In this document: positions 16,645 to 23,846 of the stretch, one piece after another
How the letters are laid out: the number at the start of each line of letters is the position of its first letter
Numbering within the stretch: position 1 is the first letter of the stretch
Assembly: GCA_035763085.1 (NCBI GenBank)
Contig: DASUBV010000377.1
Coordinates: forward strand, 1-23,846
Reading direction: 5' to 3'
DNA length: 23,846 nt
Origin: DASUBV01 sp035763085
GTDB taxonomy: Bacteria; Actinomycetota; Actinomycetes; Streptosporangiales; Streptosporangiaceae
The notes under the pieces: generated by a model
Told to the model about the DNA's origin: nothing
Databases searched by the model: none
What the model saw: only the letters and a program-made list of their open reading frames with translations
Program-made: the position numbers and the translations under genes

Positions 16645-16717
16645 CATATGTAGGCCGCGAGTGCGGGCATGTAGGCGGAGCCGGAAACATGTAGCTATAA
16701 CGAGCTGCGCCCTACAT
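16645..16717 (+). promoter_or_regulatory. Array of ATGTAG boxes upstream of the isomerase-family gene
   Basis: ATGTAG begins at 16648, 16669 and 16689 (21 and 20 bases apart, about two helical turns), and the inverse CTACAT lies at 16712-16717. The first two share ATGTAGGC. A TATAAC (-10-like) at 16696-16701 sits between the third and fourth box. Related ATGTAG (16324) and ATGTAC (16336) copies lie at the other end of the gap. Confidence 0.5.
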
Positions 16718-16820
16718 CTCCTGACTCACCGGGCCGGCCAGGGCCGCGCGGAGCCGCCGGAAGTATGCAGACGCGCGAGTCAGGCGCGCGCTGTCGGGCC
16801 CGTGTGCTGGACTGGCCGGC

Positions 16821-17585
16821 ATGGAGTACTCCCGGTACCTGGACTGCCTGACCGCCGACTACGCCCGCCTGCGCGACGTCGTGCCCGCGGACCTGGCCGG
16901 GGCGGTGCCCACCTGTCCCGGCTGGACCGTCGCCGACCTGGCCCGTCACGTGGGCGAGGTATACCTGCACAAGACCCTGGCCATGCGCGAGGGCGAAGAG
17001 CCCGAGCCGTGGCCGCCGCCCGAGCTGGCGGCGGAGGAGCCGCTGGCGCTGCTTGAGCGTGCCTATGCCGGCCTGACCGCCGAGTTCGCTGCGCGCCGCC
17101 CGGAGGATCCCGCGGGCTCCTGGTACAAGCCCGGCCGAAGCGTCGGCTTCTGGGCGCGGCGGATGGCCCAGGAGACGGTGATCCACCGCATCGACGCTGA
17201 GCTCGGCACCGGGCAGCCGGTCGAGCCGGTCGCCGCTGACCTGGCCGTCGACGGCATCGACGAGCTGCTCAAGGTCTTCGCGGCCTACAGCGTCGCCGAG
17301 TGGGGCGACTACTTCGCCGAGATCCTGGCCGGCTCGCCGGGCTGGACGTACCTCGTGCGCACCGACGGCGCGGCCTGGCGGGTGCGGACCGGGCCCGGCG
17401 TGCTCGAGGTGGCGGACGGCGCCGGCGACGGCTCCGCCGACGTGACGGTGAGCGGCCCGCCGACGGCAGTGCTGCGCTGGGCGTGGAACCGGGAGGACGC
17501 TGCCGGGCCGGGCGCGGTGACCATCGACGGCCCGCCCGAGGCGCTGACCGAGCTGCAGCGCTGCATCGTCATGGCCACGCAGTAA
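16821..17585 (+). CDS. Maleylpyruvate isomerase-family (DinB-like, mycothiol-dependent type) protein
   Basis: A 254-residue protein of the actinobacterial TIGR03083/MDMPI family. The N-terminal DinB-like four-helix bundle (about 1-150) has the family hallmark CPGWTVADLARHVGEV (32-47, with metal-ligand candidate His 43) and QETVIHRIDAELG (117-129, with His 122). The C-terminal domain (about 160-254) shows the VTVSGPPTAVLRWAWNR and VTIDGPPEALTEL segments of the MDMPI C-terminal fold. Relatives are zinc enzymes that use mycothiol as cofactor, but most members have no known substrate. The ATG start at 16821 has only a weak GGCCGG before it. It diverges from the AMP-binding pseudoenzyme and ends convergently with the large LuxR-type regulator. 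Confidence 0.88.
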   Translation: MEYSRYLDCLTADYARLRDVVPADLAGAVPTCPGWTVADLARHVGEVYLHKTLAMREGEEPEPWPPPELAAEEPLALLERAYAGLTAEFAARRPEDPAGSWYKPGRSVGFWARRMAQETVIHRIDAELGTGQPVEPVAADLAVDGIDELLKVFAAYSVAEWGDYFAEILAGSPGWTYLVRTDGAAWRVRTGPGVLEVADGAGDGSADVTVSGPPTAVLRWAWNREDAAGPGAVTIDGPPEALTELQRCIVMATQ

Positions 17586-17597
17586 GGCCGGCGTCGC

Positions 17598-17643
17598 GGC
17601 CCGGGTACCGCCGCGCGGCGGAACTGCCGCGCGGCGCCGGGCC
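17598..17643. terminator. Candidate bidirectional terminator
   Basis: An outer 7-bp stem (GGCCCGG 17598-17604 with CCGGGCC 17637-17643) encloses the 14-base palindrome CCGCCGCGCGGCGG and a second GCCGCGCGGC. It lies between the convergent stops at 17585 and 17701. Confidence 0.5.
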
Positions 17644-17700
17644 TGCGGTGCGCGCGACAGTGCCTCCGCAGGGCGGGCGCGTCCCCGCGGGCGGGCCTGG

Positions 17701-20475
17701 CTAGCGGGCGCTGCCCGGGCCGGTGATGTCCTCGCCGGCCGGGCCGCGGCGGGACTCACGCTCGGCGGCCCACGCGGCGACCTGGGCGCGGGAGGTGAAG
17801 CCGAGCTTGCCGAAGATGTTGGCGACATGCCGCGCCGCGGTGGCCGGGCTGATCGTGAGCTCGGCGGCGATGCCCCGGTTGGACAGGCCGCGCGCGATCA
17901 GCCCGGCGATCTGCAGCTCGCGGCTGGTCAGCACCGACGGCACAGCCGGGCCGGTCCGCGAGCCGGCCTGGCCGTTGCCCGGCCTCGCCCCGGCCGCTCC
18001 CGCGCCGGGGCCATCGGCGCCGGATGCGAGCGTGCCGGAGGTGAACGGGCTGCCGGGCCCGGCGCGGCCTGATCCGGCGCCGGCGGGCGCGGCACCGTAG
18101 GGCCGTGCTCCGTCCGGCCATGCTCCGTCCGGCCGTCCGCTGGCCGGGCCTGTCCCGTCCGGACCCGGCTCGGCTGGCCGGGTGCCCGCCTGCTGGCCGC
18201 CCCCGCCCTGCTGCCCGCCCGCGGCGCCCGCCGGGCCGTCCCCGCGGGCGCGCAGCCGCAGCGCGAACGTGACCGCCTCGTGCGCGGTCATCGCCTGGCC
18301 CTCGGCGGCCAGCGCGCTGACGGTCTGGGGGCCCAGCCGCTGCCGGGCGGACTCCAGCAGTGCCTCGGCCCGCGATCCGACGGCGCGGACGCTGCCCTGG
18401 CTGATGGCCGACCGCAGCCCGGCGCCCGCGGCGGCCAGCTTGACCGCGGCGGGCAGGTCATCGCGGATGACCGCCAGCGCGGCGAACGCGTCGATGCCGC
18501 GGGCGATGGCCAGCCGCTGCCCGGTGGCGAGGCTGAGCTGCAGGCTCTCGGCCAGGCTGCGCGCGGCCAGGTCCAGGTCGAGCTGGGCCATTGCCACCCA
18601 GCCGATGCCGGCCAGGCAGCGGGCGATCTCCGGCCGGGCGTCGATCTCCTCGTACAGGGCCAGGGCCCGGCGAAAGTGCTGCAGCGCAGCGGCGTTGTCG
18701 CCGCGCCGGCGGGCCAGGGTGCCGAACCCGTAGAGGGTCTGGGCCACGCCCCAGCCGTTGTTGTGCCGGATGACCTCCAGGGCCTCCTCGAAGGCGTGCT
18801 GGGCCTCGCCGAGGTGGCCCTGCCGGGCGATCACCGTCGCCCGGACGGCCAGCGCCAGTCCTTCCTCCCAGTTGTCGCGGGCCGCGCGGGCCGCCGCCAC
18901 CGAGGCGACGACGCTGGCCAGCGCCGCGTCGACCTGCCCCGCCCGCATGCTGACCAGGCCCAGCAGCCGCAGCGCGGCGGCCTCGGCGGCCTCGCGGGGC
19001 CCGTCGGCCGAGTGGAAGATCTCCAGCCCGGCCTTCGCGCAGCGGCCCGCGGTGGCGTAGTCCTGCTGCTCGAAAGCCAGCTCGCCCCGGCACACCTGGG
19101 CGCGGGCCTGCACCCGCGGCGGGACATCGGCGTCGAGGGCGAGGAACTTGTCGAACCAGCCGATGCCCTCGCTCACGTCGCCGGAGGACACCCACGGGCT
19201 GCGCAGCGCGATGCACAGCCGCAGTCCCCGGCCGGCGTCGCGGCGCTCCAGGCACTCGGCCAGTGCCGCCCGGTAGTTAGCCCGCTCGACGTCGATCCGG
19301 TGGTACATGTCCACGCGCTCGCGCCACGGCGGGTCGCCGGACAGGAAGGCGCGGGACACGATGGAGTCGCCCAGCCGCATCAGGTAGTCGCGGTGCGCGG
19401 CCCGGATCACCTCGCGCTCGCCGGAGGCGGCCAGCCGGCCGGCGGCGTACTGGCCGATGGTGTCCAGCAGCCGGTACCGGGCGTCGCCGGTGACCTCGCC
19501 GTCCAGGCTGACCAGCGACTTGTCGATGAGAGCGGCGAGCAGGTCGAGCACGTCGTCGGCCGGGATCTGCTCGTCGGCGCAGACCTCCTCGGCCATCTCC
19601 AGGTTCCAGCCGGAGAACACCGACAGCCGCCGCAGCAGCGCCTGCTCCTGCGGGGTGAGCAGCTCATAGCTCCAGTCCACCGCTGCGCGCAGGGTCTGCT
19701 GGCGGACCGGCGCGGTGCGGTCGCCCGAGGCCAGCAGCTGGAACCGGTCACTGAGCCGGTCGGCGACCTGCTCCACCGACAGCGCCCGGCTCCGCGCCGC
19801 GGCCAGCTCGATGGCCAGCGGGATGCCGTCGAGCATCCGGCACAGCCGCGCCACCGGCTCGGCATTCTCGGCGCTCAGCGCGAAACCGGGGCGCACCGCC
19901 GCGGCCCGGTCGGTGAACAGCCGGACCGCCTCGTGCTCCAGCATCTCCTCGGCGGGCATGCTCTCCAGCGACGCCGGCAGCTCCAGCGGCGGCACCCGCC
20001 AGACCTGCTCGCCGCGTACCCGCAGCGGCTCCCGGCTGGTCGCGATCACCCGCACCCGCCGGCACCCGGCCAGCACCTGCTGCACCAGCGTCGCGCAGGC
20101 GTCGACCAGGTGCTCGCAGGTGTCCAGGATGAGCAGCAGGTGCCGGGAGCGCAGCGCGTCGGCCAGGGTCTCGGCCAGCGACCGGTCCGGCTCCTCGCGG
20201 ATGCCCAGCGCATGCGCCACCCGGCCGGTCACCAGGTCCGGATCGCTCAGGTCGGCCAGCTCGGCCAGCCACGTCCCGTCGGGGTAGTCGGGCGACAGCC
20301 CGGCGGCCAGCCGCAGGGCCAGCCGGGTCTTGCCGATTCCGCCCGGGCCGCACAGTGTCAGCGCGCGGACATCGGTGAGCAGCAGCGCAAGCTCCGCCAG
20401 GTCGCGCTCACGTCCGACGAAGCTGTTCGGCTCGGCCGGCAGGTTCCCGGCACTCAGCAGGATGTCGGTGGTCAT
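17701..20475 (-). CDS. Large NB-ARC / TPR-like / LuxR-HTH transcriptional regulator
   Basis: A 924-residue STAND-type regulator. The start is ATG 20475, preceded closely by AAGGA. Order: NB-ARC ATPase (about 18-350) with FVGRERDL, Walker A GPGGIGKT (43-50), Walker B LLLILD (113-118), ATSREPLRVRGE (145-156) and a GxP-type IPLAIELAAARSRALS motif; a winged-helix and helical TPR-like region (about 350-750); a Gly/Pro/Ala-rich linker (about 760-848) containing 5-residue DGAWP/DGARP repeats; and a C-terminal LuxR HTH (849-906) with LTSRELQIAGLIARGLSNRG and HVANIFGKLGFTSRAQVAAW. Such proteins oligomerise on ATP and ligand binding and activate target genes. An 18-bp palindrome lies 72 bases upstream of the start. 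The neighbouring alpha-mannosidase gene, same strand and 187 bases upstream, is a possible target. The long disordered linker is unusual. Confidence 0.92.
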   Translation of the reverse strand: MTTDILLSAGNLPAEPNSFVGRERDLAELALLLTDVRALTLCGPGGIGKTRLALRLAAGLSPDYPDGTWLAELADLSDPDLVTGRVAHALGIREEPDRSLAETLADALRSRHLLLILDTCEHLVDACATLVQQVLAGCRRVRVIATSREPLRVRGEQVWRVPPLELPASLESMPAEEMLEHEAVRLFTDRAAAVRPGFALSAENAEPVARLCRMLDGIPLAIELAAARSRALSVEQVADRLSDRFQLLASGDRTAPVRQQTLRAAVDWSYELLTPQEQALLRRLSVFSGWNLEMAEEVCADEQIPADDVLDLLAALIDKSLVSLDGEVTGDARYRLLDTIGQYAAGRLAASGEREVIRAAHRDYLMRLGDSIVSRAFLSGDPPWRERVDMYHRIDVERANYRAALAECLERRDAGRGLRLCIALRSPWVSSGDVSEGIGWFDKFLALDADVPPRVQARAQVCRGELAFEQQDYATAGRCAKAGLEIFHSADGPREAAEAAALRLLGLVSMRAGQVDAALASVVASVAAARAARDNWEEGLALAVRATVIARQGHLGEAQHAFEEALEVIRHNNGWGVAQTLYGFGTLARRRGDNAAALQHFRRALALYEEIDARPEIARCLAGIGWVAMAQLDLDLAARSLAESLQLSLATGQRLAIARGIDAFAALAVIRDDLPAAVKLAAAGAGLRSAISQGSVRAVGSRAEALLESARQRLGPQTVSALAAEGQAMTAHEAVTFALRLRARGDGPAGAAGGQQGGGGQQAGTRPAEPGPDGTGPASGRPDGAWPDGARPYGAAPAGAGSGRAGPGSPFTSGTLASGADGPGAGAAGARPGNGQAGSRTGPAVPSVLTSRELQIAGLIARGLSNRGIAAELTISPATAARHVANIFGKLGFTSRAQVAAWAAERESRRGPAGEDITGPGSAR
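18106..18135. repeat. 15-bp tandem duplication in the regulator's linker
   Basis: TGCTCCGTCCGGCCA (18106-18120) is repeated with one change at 18121-18135. It encodes the DGAWP/DGARP pair on the minus strand and shows linker growth by slippage. Confidence 0.7.
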
Positions 20476-20546
20476 GGTCCTTCTGGGATGGTTACCGCCC
20501 TGGGGCCATTCTCGCACTAGACCAGGCCGAATGCCGACTGTCCGGC

Positions 20547-20564
20547 ACCTGCTATCACGCAGGT
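20547..20564. promoter_or_regulatory. 18-bp palindrome upstream of the LuxR-type regulator gene
   Basis: ACCTGC (20547-20552) and GCAGGT (20559-20564) flank six bases. It lies 72 bases before the regulator's ATG, in the 187-base gap to the mannosidase stop. The half-sites resemble the ACCTGT/ACAGGT arms of the classical lux box, but with a shorter spacer. On the plus strand TTTTT follows (20567-20571). Confidence 0.45.
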
Positions 20565-20662
20565 AGTTTTTGCGCGCCGCCAGCATCCCGGCCGGTACCC
20601 GAGCCGGATCATGCGCCCGGATTATCCGGTTATATCGCGCCGTGGTGCCAGCCTGCTCCCGG

Positions 20663-23600
20663 TCAGGAGATGATCACCTCGACTGGCTCACTGTACCGGG
20701 CCCGGCCGAAGTACATGATCTTGGCCAGGGCCCACCAGCGCTGGCCGGCCCGGGCGGTGGCGGGCACGGTCACCGGGAAGGCCAGGGTCGTCGCGGTGCC
20801 CGGCCCGGCGCAGAACCCGCGGTCCCACCGGGGCAGGCAGTCCCAGGTCCCGGCGGGCGAGATCAGCTGGGCCTCGCCGTGGATGGCGCAGGCGGCCCGG
20901 CTGGTGAGGCGCACCTCGATGACGCCGTCCTGCCCCGGCGCCACGGCCACCGCGCGGCTGATCACGGTCAGCTCGAGCTCGTCCGCGGCCGCCGCCAGCT
21001 CTCGCTCGTAGGCGGCGGCCGGGTCGCCCGGGTCCGCCGGGTCCGCCGGCGTGATCAGGGCGGCGTCCTCGATGACCTGGCCGGCCTGGTCCTCGATCGC
21101 CGCGGTGAGGAAGCGGGGGCCGGCCGCGGCACCGGGGGCCAGGGTGACGGTCAGCTCCCAGCTGGCATGACCGCGCGCGGGCAGGTCGTAGGCCAGCGGC
21201 CCGGCCGGCCGGACGGCCAGGCCCGCCGGGACGGCCAGCCGGATCTCGCCGCCGGCCGGACCCGGCCCGCAGGCGACGGTCAGCCGCAGCGGCCCGGACC
21301 CGCCCGGCGGCAGCGCCAGGCGGCCGGGGGACAGGTGCACCGCGACCGGCAGGTTCCCGGCCGGCGCCGGTCCCTTGCCGTGCAGCCAGTACCGGCCGTA
21401 GACCGGCTGGGCGGCCTCCGGCAGTGCGTCCGGAGCGGCCGCAGGCCTGGCTGCCGCCGGCGTGGCCGGCCCGGACCGGCCGGGCTCGTCGGCGGGCGCG
21501 GCCGGAGCGCGCCAGGGCAGATCGGCCGGGGTGGCCGCGATCGTGGCCACCCCGGCAGCGGGCAGCCAGGCCGTGGCCACCCCGTCGCTGACCGGCACCG
21601 GCTCGCCGGCGCTGTCCTCGCACAGCGCGGACTGCCGCGCTGCGGTCAGGCCGGTGAACAGCCGGATCCGGGCCGGGCCGGGCCGGGCGCCGGCGTCGCG
21701 CAGCCGGATGGTGAGGCCATCGGCGGGCCGCGGCTGCGGACCGGGCGCCAGCGGGTTGCCCCGCGGTTTGAACGTGGCCAGCAGCGCCGTGGCCGGCTCC
21801 ACGCTGGCCAGGCTGGCGCGGCCGGGCAGCGGCCCGGCGTGCAGGCCGGTGACCACGGCCAGCAGGGCGGTGTTGTAGTCGTGCCCGGCGGCGGCGAATC
21901 CGGCGCTGCGCCAGTCGCCGGGCCCGGCTGCCAGCGCGTACTCGAAGGTGTGACTCCAGTGCTGCCAGGCGAAGCTAGTGCCGTCCGGGGTGGTCCGCGG
22001 CGGGCCGTCGATCCACACCCCGCACGGCCAGGAACTGCACGCGCGCATCAGCGCCATGGTCGCCACGCCCTCGGGGGTGACCAGGCTGCTGGGCGTGCCG
22101 CGGTTGAGCACGGCGACCGAGTGCCCGGCCAGCGCGGTGCCCGGCCCGCCCGCGCCGCCGGCGCCGCTGATTCCGCCCGCGCCCCCGGGCGGCGCCGGCA
22201 CCTCGATCACCGCGTCGGCCAGGTCCTCGGTCACGGCGCCGACCGCGCCGGCCAGCCCGGCCGCGCCCGAACCGGCGATGATCAGCACCGGCAGGTCGGC
22301 GGCCCCGCGCACGTCGGCCCGGCCGGCGAACGCGTCGGCGCGGCTGCGGGCGGCCGGCACCCACACCCGCGCCGTGCCGGCCTCCGCCAGCTGACGGGCC
22401 AGCTCCGCGGCCGGGCCGGCCCCGGCGGCCGCCAGGACCGAAGCGGTGAAGGAATTGACGTCCGGGCCGCCGAGCGCGATGCGGAAATCGGGCAGGTTGG
22501 AGTCGATCTCGATGGCACCGTAGCGCGGCCCGTCCGGGAACGAGCAGGTCGCTGTCACGCCCTGCCGGGCCAGCGCCGCCATCAGGGCGCGGACGCACGC
22601 GCGGGTGAGCCCGGGCCGGCCATCCCCGCCCGGCAGCCGCGGCGTGACCACCTCGGCGACGCCGATGGCCTGGTACTGCGGCCCGTGCCGGGACCGGTGC
22701 GCGCCGGCGCCGCGGCCGGCTGTGCCGGGCCCGGCGGACAGCGCGATCCGGGCCGTCGAGCCGACGCCGAACCACTCATTCGCCGGGTTGTCGAGCGTGA
22801 AGGAGTTGCCCGCCACGTCGGTATCCGCGGGCCCCGGCGGCCGGCCGATCACCGACACCGCGGTCTGGTACACCGGCAGCCCGCCCGGCACGTGCACCGG
22901 GAAGGCTACCCGCAGCAGCTGGTCGCAGCCGATCGAGCCGTCCACGTGAGTCCGGAACTCCACCCGGTCGGCGCCGTCCCACAGCAGCGTTTCCTGGGTC
23001 ACCGTCAGGCCGTCCAGCTGCAGCCGGGCGACCAGCCGCTGGCCGGCCGGGCATCGCTGCGCCTCGACCGCGGCCTGCTGCCCGGACGACCCGCGGCCCG
23101 GCCCGGCCGGGCACAGCAGCCACGGCCCCTCACCCCAGCGCGGGTGCCGGGCGTGCTCGGGCTGCAGCACCAGCTCATTGCCCGGCCCGCTGAGCAGCCC
23201 GGTCCCGGTGTGCTTGTCCCGGACACTGGCCAGCGTGCCGCCGCGGGCCGGGTCGGCGGTCACCGCGAAGCGGTCGTTCTCGATGGTCAGCCCCGCGGCC
23301 GGCTGCCAGCCGGCACTCGCGCCCGCCTCCGCCCCGGCGGCCGTGGCTGAGCCGCCGGCGCTCGCCCCGGCCAGGCCGGCGCGCACCGCCCCGGCCGGCG
23401 GGCCGGTGAGCCGGGCCAGGTAGGTGCGGTAGCCGGTCGCGGGCACCTCGGCGGCCCGGAAGGTGATGGTCACCTCGGCGAGGCTGCCGTCCGGGCGGCG
23501 GCTGACTCCCTCGGCCAGGAAGGGCACCGCGGCGCCCGAGTCATCGCGCAGGTCCAGCCAGCCCGCCGGAACCGGCGGGGTCACGACCGCGGTGACCGGG

Positions 23601-23846
23601 GCCGACCGGGGCGCCGACAGGGTATTGACCACGACGATGGCCAGCGTCCGCCGCTCCGGCCCGGTCAGCTGGTCCGGCCGCCCGCCCGCCGCCGGGCCGG
23701 CGTCCGCCGGGCCGGCGTCCGCCGTGCTGGCGTCGGCTGCGCCGCCCGCCGCCGCGGTGGCGGCGGCCGTACTGGCCGGGACGCTGCGGGCCGCCGGCTC
23801 GCTCGCCCCGGCCCCGCTCCCGGTGCCGGCTGCCGAGGCGCGGGCG
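20663..23846 (-). CDS. GH38-type alpha-mannosidase, C-terminal part (cut by window edge)
   Basis: The frame is open from the right edge to TGA at 20663, giving 1061 complete codons; the catalytic N-terminus is outside. An Ala/Gly-rich linker with DAGPA repeats comes first. Next is the GH38 C-terminal beta domain: LAIVVVNTLSAPRS, LTIENDRFAVTADPARGGTL, VPGGLPVYQTAVSVIGRPPG, FTLDNPANEWFGVG, VAVLNRGTPSSLVTPEG, CSSWPCGVWIDGP and FAWQHWSHTFEYAL. The last about 280 residues include a NEW3-like beta domain (VHLSPGRLALPPGGSGPLRL onwards) and a second beta-rich segment ending in a conserved-looking VEVIIS. GH38 enzymes hydrolyse alpha-mannosides with retention of configuration. The enzyme could feed sugars to the importer at 4256-8799, but linkage is only by proximity. 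Cellular location cannot be judged without the N-terminus. Confidence 0.88.
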   Translation of the reverse strand, partial: ARASAAGTGSGAGASEPAARSVPASTAAATAAAGGAADASTADAGPADAGPAAGGRPDQLTGPERRTLAIVVVNTLSAPRSAPVTAVVTPPVPAGWLDLRDDSGAAVPFLAEGVSRRPDGSLAEVTITFRAAEVPATGYRTYLARLTGPPAGAVRAGLAGASAGGSATAAGAEAGASAGWQPAAGLTIENDRFAVTADPARGGTLASVRDKHTGTGLLSGPGNELVLQPEHARHPRWGEGPWLLCPAGPGRGSSGQQAAVEAQRCPAGQRLVARLQLDGLTVTQETLLWDGADRVEFRTHVDGSIGCDQLLRVAFPVHVPGGLPVYQTAVSVIGRPPGPADTDVAGNSFTLDNPANEWFGVGSTARIALSAGPGTAGRGAGAHRSRHGPQYQAIGVAEVVTPRLPGGDGRPGLTRACVRALMAALARQGVTATCSFPDGPRYGAIEIDSNLPDFRIALGGPDVNSFTASVLAAAGAGPAAELARQLAEAGTARVWVPAARSRADAFAGRADVRGAADLPVLIIAGSGAAGLAGAVGAVTEDLADAVIEVPAPPGGAGGISGAGGAGGPGTALAGHSVAVLNRGTPSSLVTPEGVATMALMRACSSWPCGVWIDGPPRTTPDGTSFAWQHWSHTFEYALAAGPGDWRSAGFAAAGHDYNTALLAVVTGLHAGPLPGRASLASVEPATALLATFKPRGNPLAPGPQPRPADGLTIRLRDAGARPGPARIRLFTGLTAARQSALCEDSAGEPVPVSDGVATAWLPAAGVATIAATPADLPWRAPAAPADEPGRSGPATPAAARPAAAPDALPEAAQPVYGRYWLHGKGPAPAGNLPVAVHLSPGRLALPPGGSGPLRLTVACGPGPAGGEIRLAVPAGLAVRPAGPLAYDLPARGHASWELTVTLAPGAAAGPRFLTAAIEDQAGQVIEDAALITPADPADPGDPAAAYERELAAAADELELTVISRAVAVAPGQDGVIEVRLTSRAACAIHGEAQLISPAGTWDCLPRWDRGFCAGPGTATTLAFPVTVPATARAGQRWWALAKIMYFGRARYSEPVEVIIS
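23691..23735. repeat. 15-bp tandem repeats in the mannosidase linker
   Basis: GCCGGGCCGGCGTCC occurs at 23691-23705 and again at 23706-23720, with a third imperfect copy at 23721-23735. On the minus strand they encode DAGPA, DAGPA and a DASTA variant. Confidence 0.7.

Larger units (their letters stand above)
16177..16820. other. Divergent intergenic region with boxes and palindromes
   Basis: These 644 bases separate the minus-strand AMP-binding gene from the plus-strand isomerase-family gene. Frames inside are Arg/Pro/Gly-rich without ribosome sites. The region carries ATGTAG boxes at both ends, a 33-bp near-perfect palindrome and a second hairpin, and becomes notably A/T-richer from about 16560 to 16730. 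It looks regulatory rather than coding. Confidence 0.5.

Noticed and set aside
18280..20520. Plus-strand open frame of 746 codons opposite the LuxR-type regulator
   Set aside because: Antisense of NB-ARC and TPR-like sequence; no recognisable domain.
20547..20571. Plus-strand factor-independent terminator (stem followed by five T)
   Set aside because: No plus-strand gene reads into it; both flanking genes are on the minus strand, so an operator reading is preferred.
22190..22620. Possible inserted domain inside the GH38 C-terminal region
   Set aside because: The stretch with PDGPRYGAIEIDSNLPDFRI and the following Ala-rich part looks like a normal feature of actinobacterial members of this subfamily as I recall them, so it is not claimed as an insertion.
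20570..23350. Plus-strand open frame of 926 codons opposite the mannosidase
   Set aside because: Strongly biased Gly/Arg/Gln composition, no motif and no ribosome site; the opposite strand has clear GH38 domains.

Overview
The window is very GC-rich DNA with GTG and TTG starts, frequent 4-base start/stop overlaps, strong Shine-Dalgarno sites and a mycothiol-type DinB/maleylpyruvate-isomerase protein. Together these indicate an actinobacterium. A Streptosporangiales-like host is a guess from general resemblance. No rRNA, tRNA or CRISPR array was seen.

Left part (about 1-4255): a worn accessory zone, visibly less GC-rich at its far left. It holds the end of an unrecognised protein, two small two-helix membrane proteins, a decayed IS630-type transposase fragment whose antisense supplies the C-terminus of a neighbouring hypothetical gene, a decayed ArsR-type HTH fragment, an intact PAP2/inositolphosphotransferase-type membrane protein, and a 62-residue CxxC protein behind a plausible promoter.

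Middle part (4256-15340): a sugar-transport block. A minus-strand operon encodes two consecutive LpqY-like solute-binding lipoproteins and two MalF/MalG-type permeases, with no ATPase inside it. An MsiK/UgpC-type ATPase lies about 5 kb away on the same strand, followed by a cupin gene, and could energise the permeases. Between them, on the plus strand and divergent from the sugar operon, are a PadR regulator, a MacB/LolD-type ATPase and a double-FtsX permease, which look like a regulator-plus-exporter unit. A 27-bp element occurs both upstream of padR and over the near-consensus promoter of the sugar operon, suggesting one regulator touches both. An Lrp/AsnC regulator, apparently leaderless, diverges from the MsiK gene.

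Right part (15340-23846): a short AMP-binding-fold protein that has lost its nucleotide P-loop and C-terminal half (a likely pseudoenzyme), a 644-bp divergent intergenic region with repeated ATGTAG boxes and a near-perfect 33-bp palindrome, a maleylpyruvate-isomerase-family protein, a 924-residue NB-ARC/TPR-like/LuxR regulator, and the C-terminal 1061 residues of a GH38-type alpha-mannosidase running off the right edge. The alpha-mannosidase, the two sugar-binding lipoproteins and the large regulator fit a glycan-harvesting lifestyle, but that link is inference from proximity.

The observations most worth follow-up are the AMP-binding pseudoenzyme, the duplicated 27-bp operator candidate, and the box array between the AMP-binding and isomerase-family genes.
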